From NCBI GenBank assembly GCA_947085255.1, contig CAMTVQ010000002.1:62001-126000 (forward strand): a stretch of DNA of 64,000 bases, given 5' to 3'. The notes below the pieces were generated by a model that was not told where the DNA came from, ran no database searches, and saw only the letters and a program-made list of their open reading frames with translations. This document shows, piece after piece, positions 16,049 to 25,641 of this stretch. The translations under genes and the position numbers were made by a program. Within the stretch, counting starts at the first letter, position 1, and every line of letters starts with the position of its first letter. Source of the DNA: CAMTVQ01 sp947085255. Lineage in GTDB: Bacteria; Bacteroidota; Bacteroidia; Sphingobacteriales; Sphingobacteriaceae.

Positions 16049-17188
16049 CTAAAATGCTTCGCCAATGTATATATAAAACCCCGGACCTTCATTGGTAAAG
16101 GCTGCATCAGCCCGTACAAAAACATCTTTCTTAGGAAATAAAAGGTACCTGATTCCGCCACCTCCAGCCACTAAAAAATTCTTGAGGTATAAATTATCTA
16201 AACGATTATAAACAGTTCCTGTACTAATAAAAGTGGCTAGACCCAAGCGCTTAGTAAATCTAAAAGGCAAAGGCAGCATGCGGTATTCTACCTGTGCTGC
16301 AAGACTATTTTTATCGCGGTAACGTCCGTAATAATAACCTCTCATAATGGTTTCTCCCCCCAACAAAGCCAACTGATTAAATGGGACATTGCCAGAAGTA
16401 ACAATGCTTACAGCCTGCGCAGCTAACACGTTATTACGTCCTAAGGGTTTATACCATCTATTGTCCAGCATAAGCGTGGTAAAAGAAAAATCACTTCCCA
16501 ACGTTTGGTTGGCGTGCAAAAAAGCCAATTCGCTGTAGGCACCCTTACGCACGTTAAGTACATTATCTCTATTGTCGAACACCAAACCCATGCCCATACC
16601 TAAATTTGCCGAACCTCGACTACCTTCAGGTAGTTCGCTCAATCCCACACCTACTGGAGTAAAAGTAACAGAACTAAGTTGTTGAAAATCTAATTCAGGA
16701 CCAAGATAAAGGTTGTGAAACAATTGATACAGCAGCCGTTGTCGAATTTGAGTACTAAAGGCATTAACTTGTGCAAGTGGCCGTTCTGAAGAATTCGGAC
16801 CAATGCCATGGTATAAAAGTGGGTAGCTTTGAAAACGCATTTTACCTAATAAAAACCATTCTTCTTGATCGGAATACAGGGCATTGTCGAGCCACATACC
16901 GTACTGATTTTCAAACGTATAAAAAGCAAATCCACTTATTTCTGAAAGTCGATTAGTAGTATCGTTTTTTGCATAAAAAACGTAAAGCCCGCTTGTGCCC
17001 AGCTCCCAACTGGTTTCGGGTGAATATGCCAATGTAGGATATATAACAAACTGGGGGCGAGCTGATTCTGAGGTGTCATTTACTAACTTCTGAATATACT
17101 TTTTGCCAGCCTCAATGGGCTTGGGTTGCGCCAAAAGCGTTAAAGAAAACAGTAGTTGTAAAAAAAGCAGGTAATAGTTTTTTATCAT
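16049..17188 (-). CDS. BamA/TamA-type outer-membrane surface antigen
   Basis: A 379-residue protein with a signal peptide (MIKNYYLLFLQLLFSLTLLAQ) and an Omp85-like barrel without POTRA domains, as in the 'Surface antigen' (bacterial surface antigen D15) hits of Bacteroidota. Typical strands include GLVFDNRDNVLNVRKGAYSEL (about 215), LALLGGETIMRGYYYGRYRD (about 295) and the closing EGPGFYIYIGEAF with terminal Phe. The in-frame ATG at 17188 is chosen because it directly starts a signal peptide; the longer frame to 17218 would put acidic residues in front. It converges on the photolyase gene. Function is unknown. Confidence 0.85.
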   Translation of the reverse strand: MIKNYYLLFLQLLFSLTLLAQPKPIEAGKKYIQKLVNDTSESARPQFVIYPTLAYSPETSWELGTSGLYVFYAKNDTTNRLSEISGFAFYTFENQYGMWLDNALYSDQEEWFLLGKMRFQSYPLLYHGIGPNSSERPLAQVNAFSTQIRQRLLYQLFHNLYLGPELDFQQLSSVTFTPVGVGLSELPEGSRGSANLGMGMGLVFDNRDNVLNVRKGAYSELAFLHANQTLGSDFSFTTLMLDNRWYKPLGRNNVLAAQAVSIVTSGNVPFNQLALLGGETIMRGYYYGRYRDKNSLAAQVEYRMLPLPFRFTKRLGLATFISTGTVYNRLDNLYLKNFLVAGGGGIRYLLFPKKDVFVRADAAFTNEGPGFYIYIGEAF

Positions 17189-17359
17189 TATTTCGGTATC
17201 CTCCACTGACTCATGCAAACGACAACAAGAGAAAGCAATATTTGTTAGACATGCTCAATAAGTTACCTGCTTACATAAAAATTCCAACCACAATCAAAAT
17301 ACCGAATCTATCAGAGCAAAACTATACAAAAAAGTAGTAGTGATTTTTAGGTTATAATA

Positions 17360-17396
17360 TTAAGATCGACGCGGTATTTAACCTCGTCGACCTTAA
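17360..17396 (-). terminator. Terminator after DUF1761 gene
   Basis: A 12-bp stem (TTAAGGTCGACG/CGTCGATCTTAA on the minus strand, one G-U pair) with a 13-base loop, just after the DUF1761 gene. Confidence 0.6.
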
Positions 17397-17403
17397 TAAA
17401 TAT

Positions 17404-17835
17404 TTATGCAGGCCAACAAGTTAAAATAAAGGCCGCAATTAATACGGATACTAAATCATATCCTGCATTGATACAAAACAAGGTCCATGATTTTTTCTCC
17501 CATACCGTATTTCCTAAATGAGCAGGCAGGTAAAAACCCAACCATGTAAATATACCTGCGCTTATTGCATTAGAGATAGCGCCCATTTCATTCATACCAG
17601 GAACAAAGCTCCAAGCTGCAATATTGTGTGCAAATACCCACGCAAATAAGAAGTTACCGATTACCATAAATAACATCCCTTTCATCATCACCTTTGAATC
17701 AGGTTTTTGGGTCATATCAAAACCCATTTCTCTGCCCCATACTTTACCAAACAATGGGGTGTACCATAAGAATCCGACAAAAAAATTAACTACAACAGCC
17801 ACAGCTATGGCCATAAAATTTAACTGCATTTCCAT
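17404..17835 (-). CDS. DUF1761 family membrane protein
   Basis: A 143-residue integral membrane protein with four predicted helices (about 7-24, 50-70, 85-103 and 120-140). The pattern NFFVGFLWYTPLFGKVWGREMG is characteristic of DUF1761. The start ATG at 17835 (MEMQLNF) is preferred: the frame is open to 18003, but the extension is hydrophilic, Cys-rich and overlaps the divergent porin leader. Biochemical role is not known. Confidence 0.85.
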   Translation of the reverse strand: MEMQLNFMAIAVAVVVNFFVGFLWYTPLFGKVWGREMGFDMTQKPDSKVMMKGMLFMVIGNFLFAWVFAHNIAAWSFVPGMNEMGAISNAISAGIFTWLGFYLPAHLGNTVWEKKSWTLFCINAGYDLVSVLIAAFILTCWPA

Positions 17836-18071
17836 ACTAATTAAGGGTATAATTGGTCCTACTCTTATGGATTTTCGGTTACTCCCGTTTTTACTGTGTT
17901 TTCTGCTACACATAACAAATGTAGTATTTAATCGCATTGGAGAAAATTCAAGATAATCTATCTTTTTACAGCACATTACTGAAGAACAATGTACTTTTGG
18001 CAAACCTTAACAACCACAGGTTTCTTTTAAAAACTTCACAAAAAACATCCATTAAATTACACGATAATCAT

Positions 18072-19397
18072 ATGCGTTACACAAAATCTGGAATACTATT
18101 ACTCAGCATTTTCCTAAGCACCAGTATTGCTTTACAAGCACAAGAAAGCACCGTTAAAATTCCTTTTGAAGGAATGGATTTGAGTTGGGTAAACGGGCAA
18201 AACAGACAGCAAAACTTTCCACTAGCGCTTACCGATAAAAATACTGGCGAAACCATACTAACAGGAGTGGCATTTTTAGATGCCTATTACAATTACAATT
18301 TTGCCAATCCCAACGACAATACGCATACCATTAGCAGCAGCATTGGCAGGCACAATGAATTTACCGTAAACATGGCAAGCATTGGCATTGAAACCAATTA
18401 CAAAAATACTATAGGCAGGTTGTGGCTACAAACTGGGCAAATAGGAAGCATTGTACAAGATTTGGATGGCTCGGTACTACGCGGACGTAACACCAGCATC
18501 AACAATTTAAAATACATTAGAGAAGGTGCAGCTGGCTACCATTTTAACAAGTGGTACGGCATAAATGTAGAAGCTGGTATTTTTATGAGTTACATAGGCT
18601 TAGAGAGCTATGTAATGAACGAAAACTGGAGTTACCAACGTAGCATGGTGTGCGATTTTACTCCCTTCTATTTCTCTGGGGCACGTATACAGGCATTTCC
18701 ATCCAAAAAATTTAAGACAGAATTGTGGCTGCTAAACGGCTGGCAGAGCTATAATAGCTGGAGCAATGCGCCTGGTGTTGGTTCGTCTAACTATTACCGA
18801 CCAAATGAAAACCTGCAATTAGTGGCTAACTTTTACTACGGTACCGATACCCGTAATAGCAAACGCACCCGTTTTCATCACGATAATAGTATAGTAGCAC
18901 GCTATTACAACAACAAACAAAGTGCAGGGGTATCTCAAGCTGCTTTTAGTTTAAATACGCATTACGGTTTTCAGGATAATGATGGCGTAACTCCATCTAG
19001 TAATTACATGACAGGTACTTCTTTGTCTAACCGTATTTGGTTTAATAAAAACAAATTAGCATTAACATTACGTGCAGATGTGGTAACTAATCCTGGCTTG
19101 TACTTAGCCTTTTCACCAAGCCCAGTAACGCCAAATGATTTTACAGATGCTATTGCAGCTGATCCAAAACAAAAATTAGATATATTTCAAGGAACGGCAA
19201 CACTTGATATTATGCCTTCTGACTTTGTAACCTTTCGTTTAGAATACGGCTACCGAAAAAGCAATGTGCCTTATTTTGCTGGCTCTGGAGGCACCACATC
19301 GCCTGATGGATTTATAGACACACCAACTGCTGGCTATCGCCCTGATTTGCGCAAAACGGAAAACAGAATTACGCTGGGCGTGAGTTTTAGGTTATAA
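18072..19397 (+). CDS. Outer-membrane porin-like beta-barrel
   Basis: A 441-residue protein with a signal peptide (MRYTKSGILLLSIFLSTSIALQAQ). The rest is rich in alternating aromatic strands (YYNYNFANPNDNTHT, FVTFRLEYGYRKSN) and ends RITLGVSFRL with a terminal hydrophobic residue, as in Bacteroidota porins of the putative OmpL-like/DUF1597 group. The frame is open 45 codons further upstream, but the signal peptide fixes the ATG at 18072; a -7 box TACTTTTG lies about 80 bp upstream (17990-17997). Substrate is unknown. Confidence 0.85.
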   Translation: MRYTKSGILLLSIFLSTSIALQAQESTVKIPFEGMDLSWVNGQNRQQNFPLALTDKNTGETILTGVAFLDAYYNYNFANPNDNTHTISSSIGRHNEFTVNMASIGIETNYKNTIGRLWLQTGQIGSIVQDLDGSVLRGRNTSINNLKYIREGAAGYHFNKWYGINVEAGIFMSYIGLESYVMNENWSYQRSMVCDFTPFYFSGARIQAFPSKKFKTELWLLNGWQSYNSWSNAPGVGSSNYYRPNENLQLVANFYYGTDTRNSKRTRFHHDNSIVARYYNNKQSAGVSQAAFSLNTHYGFQDNDGVTPSSNYMTGTSLSNRIWFNKNKLALTLRADVVTNPGLYLAFSPSPVTPNDFTDAIAADPKQKLDIFQGTATLDIMPSDFVTFRLEYGYRKSNVPYFAGSGGTTSPDGFIDTPTAGYRPDLRKTENRITLGVSFRL

Positions 19398-19411
19398 ATA
19401 ATAATTATATT

Positions 19412-19738
19412 CTATAATGAAAAAAGACGGGTTCCAATCCTATCTATATGTATATCTGACGATAACAATTTATCTAAGTCCAAACAGATGCAATCATCTT
19501 TTATGTCTATCCTTATAATACAATTATCAATTGCTGAACATCTATCAAATGAATAATTTGTAGATACAGACTTAGAATCTAACAATCTTACAAAAGTTAT
19601 TTGTCCACCACCTATATCCCCTGTAGGTTCTGAAAATGATACTGAATATTTACCTAAATTTAAAGTTTCACCCATTACTTTTTGAAAGCAACTGTACAAT
19701 GGCTCTTCTTTCCAGTCAGGCTTATTTGGTATTCCCAT
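19412..19738 (-). CDS. Hypothetical protein (108 aa)
   Basis: Not recognised. A soluble, mildly acidic protein without signal peptide, with four cysteines and predicted beta structure (QITFVRLLDSKSVSTNY, CIIRIDIKDDCICLDLD). It starts 14 bp after the stop of the large ELWxxDGT protein on the same strand, so it is probably the second gene of that unit and may be related to it functionally. It could also be a small immunity-like or accessory protein, which I cannot test. Confidence 0.5.
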   Translation of the reverse strand: MGIPNKPDWKEEPLYSCFQKVMGETLNLGKYSVSFSEPTGDIGGGQITFVRLLDSKSVSTNYSFDRCSAIDNCIIRIDIKDDCICLDLDKLLSSDIHIDRIGTRLFSL

Positions 19739-19752
19739 TTTTATATTTGTTA

Positions 19753-22554
19753 TTAGTTCTTAATAATACTCGTTATTGTGCGTTCTCCCAATGAGTTTAT
19801 AATGGCTATAAAGTACAAACCATTAGGACCAGTAATTACAGTATTTATTACATCCGTATTGTTATATTCTTCTGAATTTATTTTTTGCCCAATAGAATTA
19901 TAAATTTCTATTGAAATAAAATCATATATTCTATTTAGATTAATCGTAAAGTGCTCGTTTGTAGGATTAGGGTAAATACTACTTATTTCATCAATCTTAT
20001 CGTTAAATACTCCAGCAGAACCTACAAAACTACATTTAGAAGTATCGATACAAGTAGAATTTTTTGTTAGTATAACAGCATAGCTGCCTGATGTCTTAAC
20101 ATTATAAGACTTTTTAGTTGCAAACTCAATTGGCTTATAATTATTATTACAATCTACCCATTGATATGTAGAGCTAGCTTCATTACTTGTAATTGTTGAC
20201 CCATTAATAGAAAGTGTTTTATCATTCTTAACTATGGTTAAATCTAACAACAGTATACTATCACATTGATGTGAATTAGGAACTGTATCCTTGTAAATCC
20301 CAGACTTTGTAAAAGTATAACCTCTCCATTCATATTCATTGCAAACAGTAGTTTTAAATGAAGAACTATTACTTTTATTGATAATGAGTACCAAAGTCAT
20401 AATACTATCACAACCTACTCTATTCATACCTTTTTTAATATATTGACCACTTACAGTATACGTATTCCCTTGCCAATAATACCTATCACATGCTGTCACG
20501 GTATCAGTGCGATTAGTGCTTTTTCTGATTGTAAGATTGAGAGTTAATATACTATCACAACCAGCCTTATTAAAGACTGTGTCTTTGTAAGTTCCAGACT
20601 CTGTATAAGTATTTCCCTGCCATTGATAGCTATTGCGTGATGTCTTGTCTGTTGTTGAACTAGTACTTTTTTTAATGGTTAGGTTCAATGTCATGGCACT
20701 ATCGCAACCAGCTTTATTTGGAATAGTATCTTTGTAAACTCCACTCTTTGTAAACAATTTACCATTCCAAGTATAACTATCGCAAGATGATGCATTCTTC
20801 GTAGATGAGGTCGATAAAATTTTCAAGTTAAGAGTCATTACGCTATCACATCCAACACTATTGGGAATAGTTTTCTTATATACACCTGTTTGAGTATAAG
20901 TAGCTCCATTCCAATCATAACTCTTACAAGCATTTGCATTAGCTGTTGAAGATGTATGAGCTTTACCCATACCTAATACAGCAAATGTAAATGGGCTTTC
21001 ATTACCGTCATTATTAGTTAAACTAATGATGGCTTGGCGAATGCCAGCTGCTTTTGGAGAAAATTTTATCTTAAAAGTAGTAGATTCTCCAAAACGGATA
21101 TACCCAGATGGCTGTTTTTCAATTGAATAATCACTTGCATTCACACCAGTAATACTAACAGGCACTGTAATTAATAACTTACCAGTATCAGTATTATTGA
21201 TAGAATATTCATATATTTTACTTCCACCAGTACACAATTTTCCAAAGTCAGTATTATTAGACTCAGAAAAAGATGAACTGCCATTAGAAATATTCATGTT
21301 ATTGCCGGTTATTCCAATTTCAGAATTAAAACAGCCGTATGACCATAATTCAAGACCATAATAAGGGGGTTTTCCGTCGTTAGCGCCCATAAAAACAGCT
21401 CCATTAAATGCCTCAATGTCTGTAATATCTGAATTTTGAGTTCCCGATCTTATATCTTTAACTAAAGTAATTCCAGAGACCGTCCCATCACACTGATAAA
21501 GTTCATCACCTATATTTTCATCTCTTGCTTTAAAATAAAGGATATTCTTAGCAATTGCAAAGAAGTCAGGATTAGTAATAATATTATTAGGATTATCAAG
21601 CATTATTGTCCCTGAATCAGTCCCATCAGACATCCATAATTTATCAACCCCACTATTATCATGTGCTGCGAAGAAAAGCTTATCTTTATAAACTATGAAT
21701 GAATGTGGATCTGAAGGAAAATTTCCAATATTAATATCTTTTACCAATTGAGTTCCCTGATCCGTTGCATCTGTAACCCATAATTCAGATCCATAATTAT
21801 TATCGTCTCCAGCAAAATATAGTTTTCCTTTGTACTCAATGAAACTTGAGTTTCCAATAAGGTTATTCTTAATATATGCCAAGCCGTTACTCGTACCATC
21901 TGAACTCAGTATGGCATATTGTAAGGGGCTATTAAAATTCCAAGCAAAAATTAATTTATTGTTATAGGCTTTTAAATACTTTATTTGTGACAAATCAAAT
22001 TGAGAATCTGCAGGGTGATAACTAAAAGCAAATTTTGTGCCCCCTGATGTACCATCTGATTCATAAACTAATGCTGCATTTGAGGTACCTTGTGCCACAA
22101 AAAATAACTTCCCGTTAAATACTGTTAAAAATCTTGGATAAGATGAAGCCCTACCATTATTGATATCCAAAACCAAGCTAGTTCCATTGGTTGTTCCATC
22201 TGTGACCCAAAGCTCTATTCCTTCGTTTTCAGTTTCAGCGCTGAAATAAAGTTTACCATTAAACTCGAGGAAGTTACCCGGTTCAGATCCATCCTTTCCT
22301 GCAAAAATATCCTTTACTAAAACGGTTCCATTTGCTGTTCCATCAGAACAAAACAATTCTTGACCATAGTAACCATTATCTGCTGAAAAATACAACTTGC
22401 CGTTGAACTTTACGAAGTTTTTGGGATTAGAATTTGCACTAGCAGGATTTGTATTAATCTTTTTAATAAAGGAGGTATCGCAAACTTGAGCTATTGAATT
22501 TTGTTTTATCAAAATTAAAAAAGAACAAACTAATAGTATAAAAATATTTTTCAT
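19753..22554 (-). CDS. Large T9SS-secreted protein with ELWxxDGT and Cys-rich repeats
   Basis: About 933 residues. After the signal peptide come seven or eight ELWxxDGT-type units (about 40-410; for example NGKLYFSAETENEGIELWVTDG), then a DUF1573/ASH-like Ig domain (about 430-535), five units of about 49 residues patterned C-D-x-Y-x-W-x-G...GCDSxxTLNLTI (about 540-790), an Ig-like segment, and a type A T9SS sorting tail beginning SSIYPNPTNEHFTI. The third Cys-rich unit has Arg in place of its first cysteine. Surface or secreted location is well supported; binding or adhesion is inferred. An in-frame ATG three codons upstream is possible. Confidence 0.9.
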   Translation of the reverse strand: MKNIFILLVCSFLILIKQNSIAQVCDTSFIKKINTNPASANSNPKNFVKFNGKLYFSADNGYYGQELFCSDGTANGTVLVKDIFAGKDGSEPGNFLEFNGKLYFSAETENEGIELWVTDGTTNGTSLVLDINNGRASSYPRFLTVFNGKLFFVAQGTSNAALVYESDGTSGGTKFAFSYHPADSQFDLSQIKYLKAYNNKLIFAWNFNSPLQYAILSSDGTSNGLAYIKNNLIGNSSFIEYKGKLYFAGDDNNYGSELWVTDATDQGTQLVKDINIGNFPSDPHSFIVYKDKLFFAAHDNSGVDKLWMSDGTDSGTIMLDNPNNIITNPDFFAIAKNILYFKARDENIGDELYQCDGTVSGITLVKDIRSGTQNSDITDIEAFNGAVFMGANDGKPPYYGLELWSYGCFNSEIGITGNNMNISNGSSSFSESNNTDFGKLCTGGSKIYEYSINNTDTGKLLITVPVSITGVNASDYSIEKQPSGYIRFGESTTFKIKFSPKAAGIRQAIISLTNNDGNESPFTFAVLGMGKAHTSSTANANACKSYDWNGATYTQTGVYKKTIPNSVGCDSVMTLNLKILSTSSTKNASSCDSYTWNGKLFTKSGVYKDTIPNKAGCDSAMTLNLTIKKSTSSTTDKTSRNSYQWQGNTYTESGTYKDTVFNKAGCDSILTLNLTIRKSTNRTDTVTACDRYYWQGNTYTVSGQYIKKGMNRVGCDSIMTLVLIINKSNSSSFKTTVCNEYEWRGYTFTKSGIYKDTVPNSHQCDSILLLDLTIVKNDKTLSINGSTITSNEASSTYQWVDCNNNYKPIEFATKKSYNVKTSGSYAVILTKNSTCIDTSKCSFVGSAGVFNDKIDEISSIYPNPTNEHFTINLNRIYDFISIEIYNSIGQKINSEEYNNTDVINTVITGPNGLYFIAIINSLGERTITSIIKN

Positions 22555-22570
22555 GGTAATCAATTTTTTA

Positions 22571-22602
22571 GTAAGCTAATGCTTACAAAAGTATAGCATA
22601 CT
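22571..22602. promoter_or_regulatory. Two inverted repeats upstream of XRE gene
   Basis: GTAAGC-TAAT-GCTTAC (22571-22586) and AGTAT-AGC-ATACT (22590-22602) stand back to back in the divergent intergenic region between the ELWxxDGT gene and the XRE regulator. They are plausible operators for the regulator; this is inference. Confidence 0.4.
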
Positions 22603-22685
22603 ACAGCTTATCTTATTGTAAATAAAAAATATTCTACCACCCTAAGTATTATTTTGCTACTTTTACGGAACAACAAAATATTACT

Positions 22686-23048
22686 ATGCTAAATATTGGT
22701 GATAACATTAAAAAATTTCGGGAGTTAAAAGACTTAACTCGTGAACAAATGGCTGCAAACCTAAATATGAGTTTAAGTGGCTACAGCAAAATAGAGCGTG
22801 GTGAAAGCGACCTCACAATATCAAAGCTTGTACAAATATCAGAAGTACTTGGCATTAGCTTAGCTCAATTATTAAGCTTTGATGCCTCACAAATTTTTAA
22901 TATTTCCAATAACCAAACCGTACAAGGCATAGGTGCCAAATCTGAACACATGTATTTCCATGGGGATGAGTACCGTGAAAAATACATTAAGATACTTGAA
23001 GAAGAAAACAATAGACTAAAGACGCAGTTAGCTACCAAGAATAAATAA
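22686..23048 (+). CDS. XRE-family transcriptional regulator
   Basis: A 120-residue protein with an N-terminal lambda-repressor-like HTH (about 5-62; LTREQMAANLNMSLSGYSKIERGE, then DLTISKLVQISEVLGISLAQLL) and a C-terminal segment ending in a short coiled coil (KYIKILEEENNRLKTQL) that should dimerise it. Length and layout are typical of chromosomal Bacteroidota regulators rather than phage repressors. It is divergent from the ELWxxDGT gene, with two inverted repeats between them. Confidence 0.9.
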   Translation: MLNIGDNIKKFRELKDLTREQMAANLNMSLSGYSKIERGESDLTISKLVQISEVLGISLAQLLSFDASQIFNISNNQTVQGIGAKSEHMYFHGDEYREKYIKILEEENNRLKTQLATKNK

Positions 23049-23377
23049 TCTGCATTTTTATTTAAACAACCACTTCAACCACAATCCAAACACGGGATCA
23101 ATCAAAAACAGCTTCCCTTCTACCCTGTCGATAATTTCCTTTTGTTACATGGCAGTCAAAATACTGTTTACATTGGCGGAAGTGCCAAATTTGCATTACT
23201 TTGAGAGCTAACAACGTTGTAACTAACAATATTGTTAGTTTATATTCATCAAAACCAAGTAAAAGGTCGGTAAGAATAATCCTACCGACCTAATAAAATA
23301 TATAGTGTCTGTACAATTTAGAAGAAAAGCACTATCTGTCTATCGTCTAATATCTATTGACTTACGACTAAAGACTA
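23049..23377. other. Intergenic region, 329 bp, hairpins and repeat relic
   Basis: No gene seen. It holds a 10-bp palindrome ACAACGTTGT (23211-23220) next to the 20-bp palindrome formed by AACTAACAAT and its complement (23221-23240), a terminator for the acyl-CoA dehydrogenase gene (23264-23291), and a TCTATCGTCTAATATCTATTG-like stretch (about 23338-23360) that resembles the repeats flanking the four-helix-bundle gene at 26852. Confidence 0.6.
23264..23291 (-). terminator. Terminator after acyl-CoA dehydrogenase gene
   Basis: AGGTCGGTA/TACCGACCT stem with a 10-base loop, followed by TTTT on the minus strand; about 90 bp downstream of the stop codon, at the end of the beta-oxidation cluster. 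Confidence 0.7.
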
Positions 23378-25168
23378 TTAAAAACAATACTTGTTCTCTT
23401 CAATCAGTTTTTTAGCTACACGTTGGCGTGCGTCTTTTACATTAAAAGATTCTGCTTTGGTAAAGCGTTTTATCCCCATCAATAGCATGCGTTGTTCATC
23501 CCCTTCGGCAAAACTATTAATGGCTTCTTTACCAGCCAATCCTACTTTATCTAAGGTTTCGGACAAGTAAATACGTGCCATATCTAATTGCAAAGCACAG
23601 GCTGCTTCGCCACGTTGTAAAATAAGCTTTTCGGTACGCAGAATAGTTGACTCGGCAACGTACGTTAAGCTTGCCATGTCGGCAATATTCATCAATATTT
23701 CTTGCTCCTTAGATAAAGTCAGCATAAACTTTTGAACCGCTGCTCCAGCAACCATCAATGTTGCCTTTTTTAAGTTTCGTAGGTATTTTTTCTCTGCTGC
23801 AAATAAGGTAGTATCCTCTTCTCCAAAATCAGGGATTGCCATTAATTCAGCAGCAACTGCTTGCGCAGGTCCCATTAAATCCAATTCTCCTTTCATGGCA
23901 CGCTTTAGCATCATGTCAACAGTCAATAAGCGGTTGATTTCATTCGTTCCCTCAAAAATACGGTTGATACGTGCATCGCGATAGGAACGATCCATAGGCG
24001 CTTCGGCCGAAAATCCCATTCCTCCATAAATTTGCACGCCCTCGTCTACCACATAATCCAATGCTTCGGAAGCCGTTACTTTAAGAATAGCACACTCGAT
24101 TGCAAAATTTTCTACACTTTTCAATTTAGCTTTAGCAGATTCCATCCCTCCAGCAACCAAAGCATCATAAGCATCATCAATATTTTGACCTGCACGGTAC
24201 GTTGCCGATTCGTTGGCATAAATTTGCGTAGTCATTTCTGCCAACTTGTAACGAATAGCACCAAACTTAGAAATCGGCAATTCGAATTGTGTACGCTCAT
24301 TGGCATAATTCACTGCTTTGTTAACTACTTCTTTAGAAGCACCGATTACTGAAGCAGCCAATTTAATACGTCCGATATTCAGAATATTTACCGCGATTTT
24401 AAAGCCATTTTCACGTTCCGAAAGCATATTCTCTACAGGAACTTTACAATCGTTGAAGAAAACTTGACGGGTAGAAGAGCCTTTGATACCCATTTTATGC
24501 TCCTCTGGATTCATGGTAATTCCACCGAATCCTTTTTCTACTATAAAAGCCGTTAAGTTTTTATCGTCGTCAATTTTAGCAAACACAATAAACAAATCAG
24601 CGAAACCACCATTGGTAATCCACATTTTTTGTCCCGTAATTACATAATGCTTGCCATCTGCTGTTAATTTAGCTTTAGTTTTGCCTGAATTGGCATCCGA
24701 ACCAGAGTTGGGCTCTGTTAAGCAATACGATGCCTTCCATTCGCCAGAAGCTAATTTTGGTAAATATTTAGCTTTTTGCGCTTCATTACCATAATACAAA
24801 ATTGGCAAGGTGCCTATACCTGTATGTGCCGATAGTGCTACGGCAAACGAATGACCTGCGCCTACCACTTCGGTTACCAGCATCGAACTGTTAAAATCTT
24901 TACCAAATCCACCATACTCTTCGGGTACAGATATACCCAACATGCCCAATTCGCCTGCCTTATTCATTAAACTTTGCATCAAACCTTCTTCCTGATTGTC
25001 GATGCGATCCAAAATTGGATACACTTCTTGATCCAAAAAGTCGTAACAGGTTTGCGCAATCATGCGTTGCTCTTCGGTCCATTCCTCAGGGATAAAAATA
25101 TCTTGAGCTTTAGTTTCTTTGATTAAGAATTCGCCACCAGTGATGGCTTTTTTAGTTTGAGTTTCCAT
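23378..25168 (-). CDS. Acyl-CoA dehydrogenase
   Basis: A 596-residue flavoenzyme of fatty-acid beta-oxidation, longer than the 380-residue core family by a C-terminal helical extension of about 170 residues. Core features: WTEEQRMIAQTCYDF at the N-terminus, SYCLTEPNSGSDA (FAD/substrate), GQKMWITNGGFAD, ILNIGRIKLAA, and QIYGGMGFSAEAPMDRSYRDARINRIFEGTNEINR, whose Glu in FEGT is the expected catalytic base. It is the last gene of the minus-strand beta-oxidation cluster. Chain-length preference cannot be read from the sequence. Confidence 0.95.
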   Translation of the reverse strand: METQTKKAITGGEFLIKETKAQDIFIPEEWTEEQRMIAQTCYDFLDQEVYPILDRIDNQEEGLMQSLMNKAGELGMLGISVPEEYGGFGKDFNSSMLVTEVVGAGHSFAVALSAHTGIGTLPILYYGNEAQKAKYLPKLASGEWKASYCLTEPNSGSDANSGKTKAKLTADGKHYVITGQKMWITNGGFADLFIVFAKIDDDKNLTAFIVEKGFGGITMNPEEHKMGIKGSSTRQVFFNDCKVPVENMLSERENGFKIAVNILNIGRIKLAASVIGASKEVVNKAVNYANERTQFELPISKFGAIRYKLAEMTTQIYANESATYRAGQNIDDAYDALVAGGMESAKAKLKSVENFAIECAILKVTASEALDYVVDEGVQIYGGMGFSAEAPMDRSYRDARINRIFEGTNEINRLLTVDMMLKRAMKGELDLMGPAQAVAAELMAIPDFGEEDTTLFAAEKKYLRNLKKATLMVAGAAVQKFMLTLSKEQEILMNIADMASLTYVAESTILRTEKLILQRGEAACALQLDMARIYLSETLDKVGLAGKEAINSFAEGDEQRMLLMGIKRFTKAESFNVKDARQRVAKKLIEENKYCF

Positions 25169-25180
25169 GTGTTAGTGATT

Positions 25181-25191
25181 AGCCTTGAGCT
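25181..25191 (+). repeat. Inverted repeat flanking first S23 gene, left arm
   Basis: AGCCTTGAGCT, inside a degenerate GAGCTTTGAGC-type stretch (25171-25211). Its inverted copy is at 25619-25629 on the other side of the four-helix-bundle gene. Confidence 0.6.
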
Positions 25192-25232
25192 GTTAGCAAT
25201 GAGCTTTGAGCCGCCAGCAGTTAGCTTTAATA

Positions 25233-25586
25233 TTATTTATTTAGTGTTTGTTGAAAACCAAAAATCATCTTCTGAATTTCCACAGTTTGTTTATTTAAGT
25301 TCTCTAATGTTGTAGATGATACCATCTGTAAATCATTTGAAATTTGAAGCAAAGTTTGAACTTCATAAGCCGAGCCTGAAGCTATACCTAAAAACTGCTT
25401 AAATTCTCCATTAGTATTTCTCCCCGCACCTTCGGAAATATTAGCAGCAATAGAAACAACAGCACGTCTCAACTGAGATACTAATCCATATTGTTCCTCT
25501 TTAGGAAAATCCCTAGTAATCATATAAACCTCCTTTATTAAAGCTCTTGCTTTATGCCAAACCATTATATCTTCAATTTTTCTCAT
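25233..25586 (-). CDS. Four-helix-bundle protein, S23/IVS type (copy 1)
   Basis: A 117-residue protein of the four-helix-bundle family first known from open frames inside 23S rRNA intervening sequences (S23), and related to the Avd accessory protein of diversity-generating retroelements. Signature segments are MVWHKARALIKEVYMITRDFP, EQYGLVSQLRRAVVSIAANISEGAGR and EFKQFLGIASGSAYEVQTLL. It sits between the thiolase and acyl-CoA dehydrogenase genes and is bounded by inverted repeats, unlike any standard beta-oxidation operon. The paralogue at 26852 has the same setting. Function is unknown; nucleic-acid binding is inferred from the family. Confidence 0.9.
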   Translation of the reverse strand: MRKIEDIMVWHKARALIKEVYMITRDFPKEEQYGLVSQLRRAVVSIAANISEGAGRNTNGEFKQFLGIASGSAYEVQTLLQISNDLQMVSSTTLENLNKQTVEIQKMIFGFQQTLNK

Positions 25587-25618
25587 AGCAGTATATTAAA
25601 TTAATTGTGCCTTCTCAT

Positions 25619-25629
25619 AGCTCAAGGCT
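25619..25629 (-). repeat. Inverted repeat flanking first S23 gene, right arm
   Basis: AGCTCAAGGCT, the exact inverse of 25181-25191, within a CTCATAGCTCAAGGCTCATC stretch. Confidence 0.6.
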
Positions 25630-25641
25630 CATCGCTCACTG

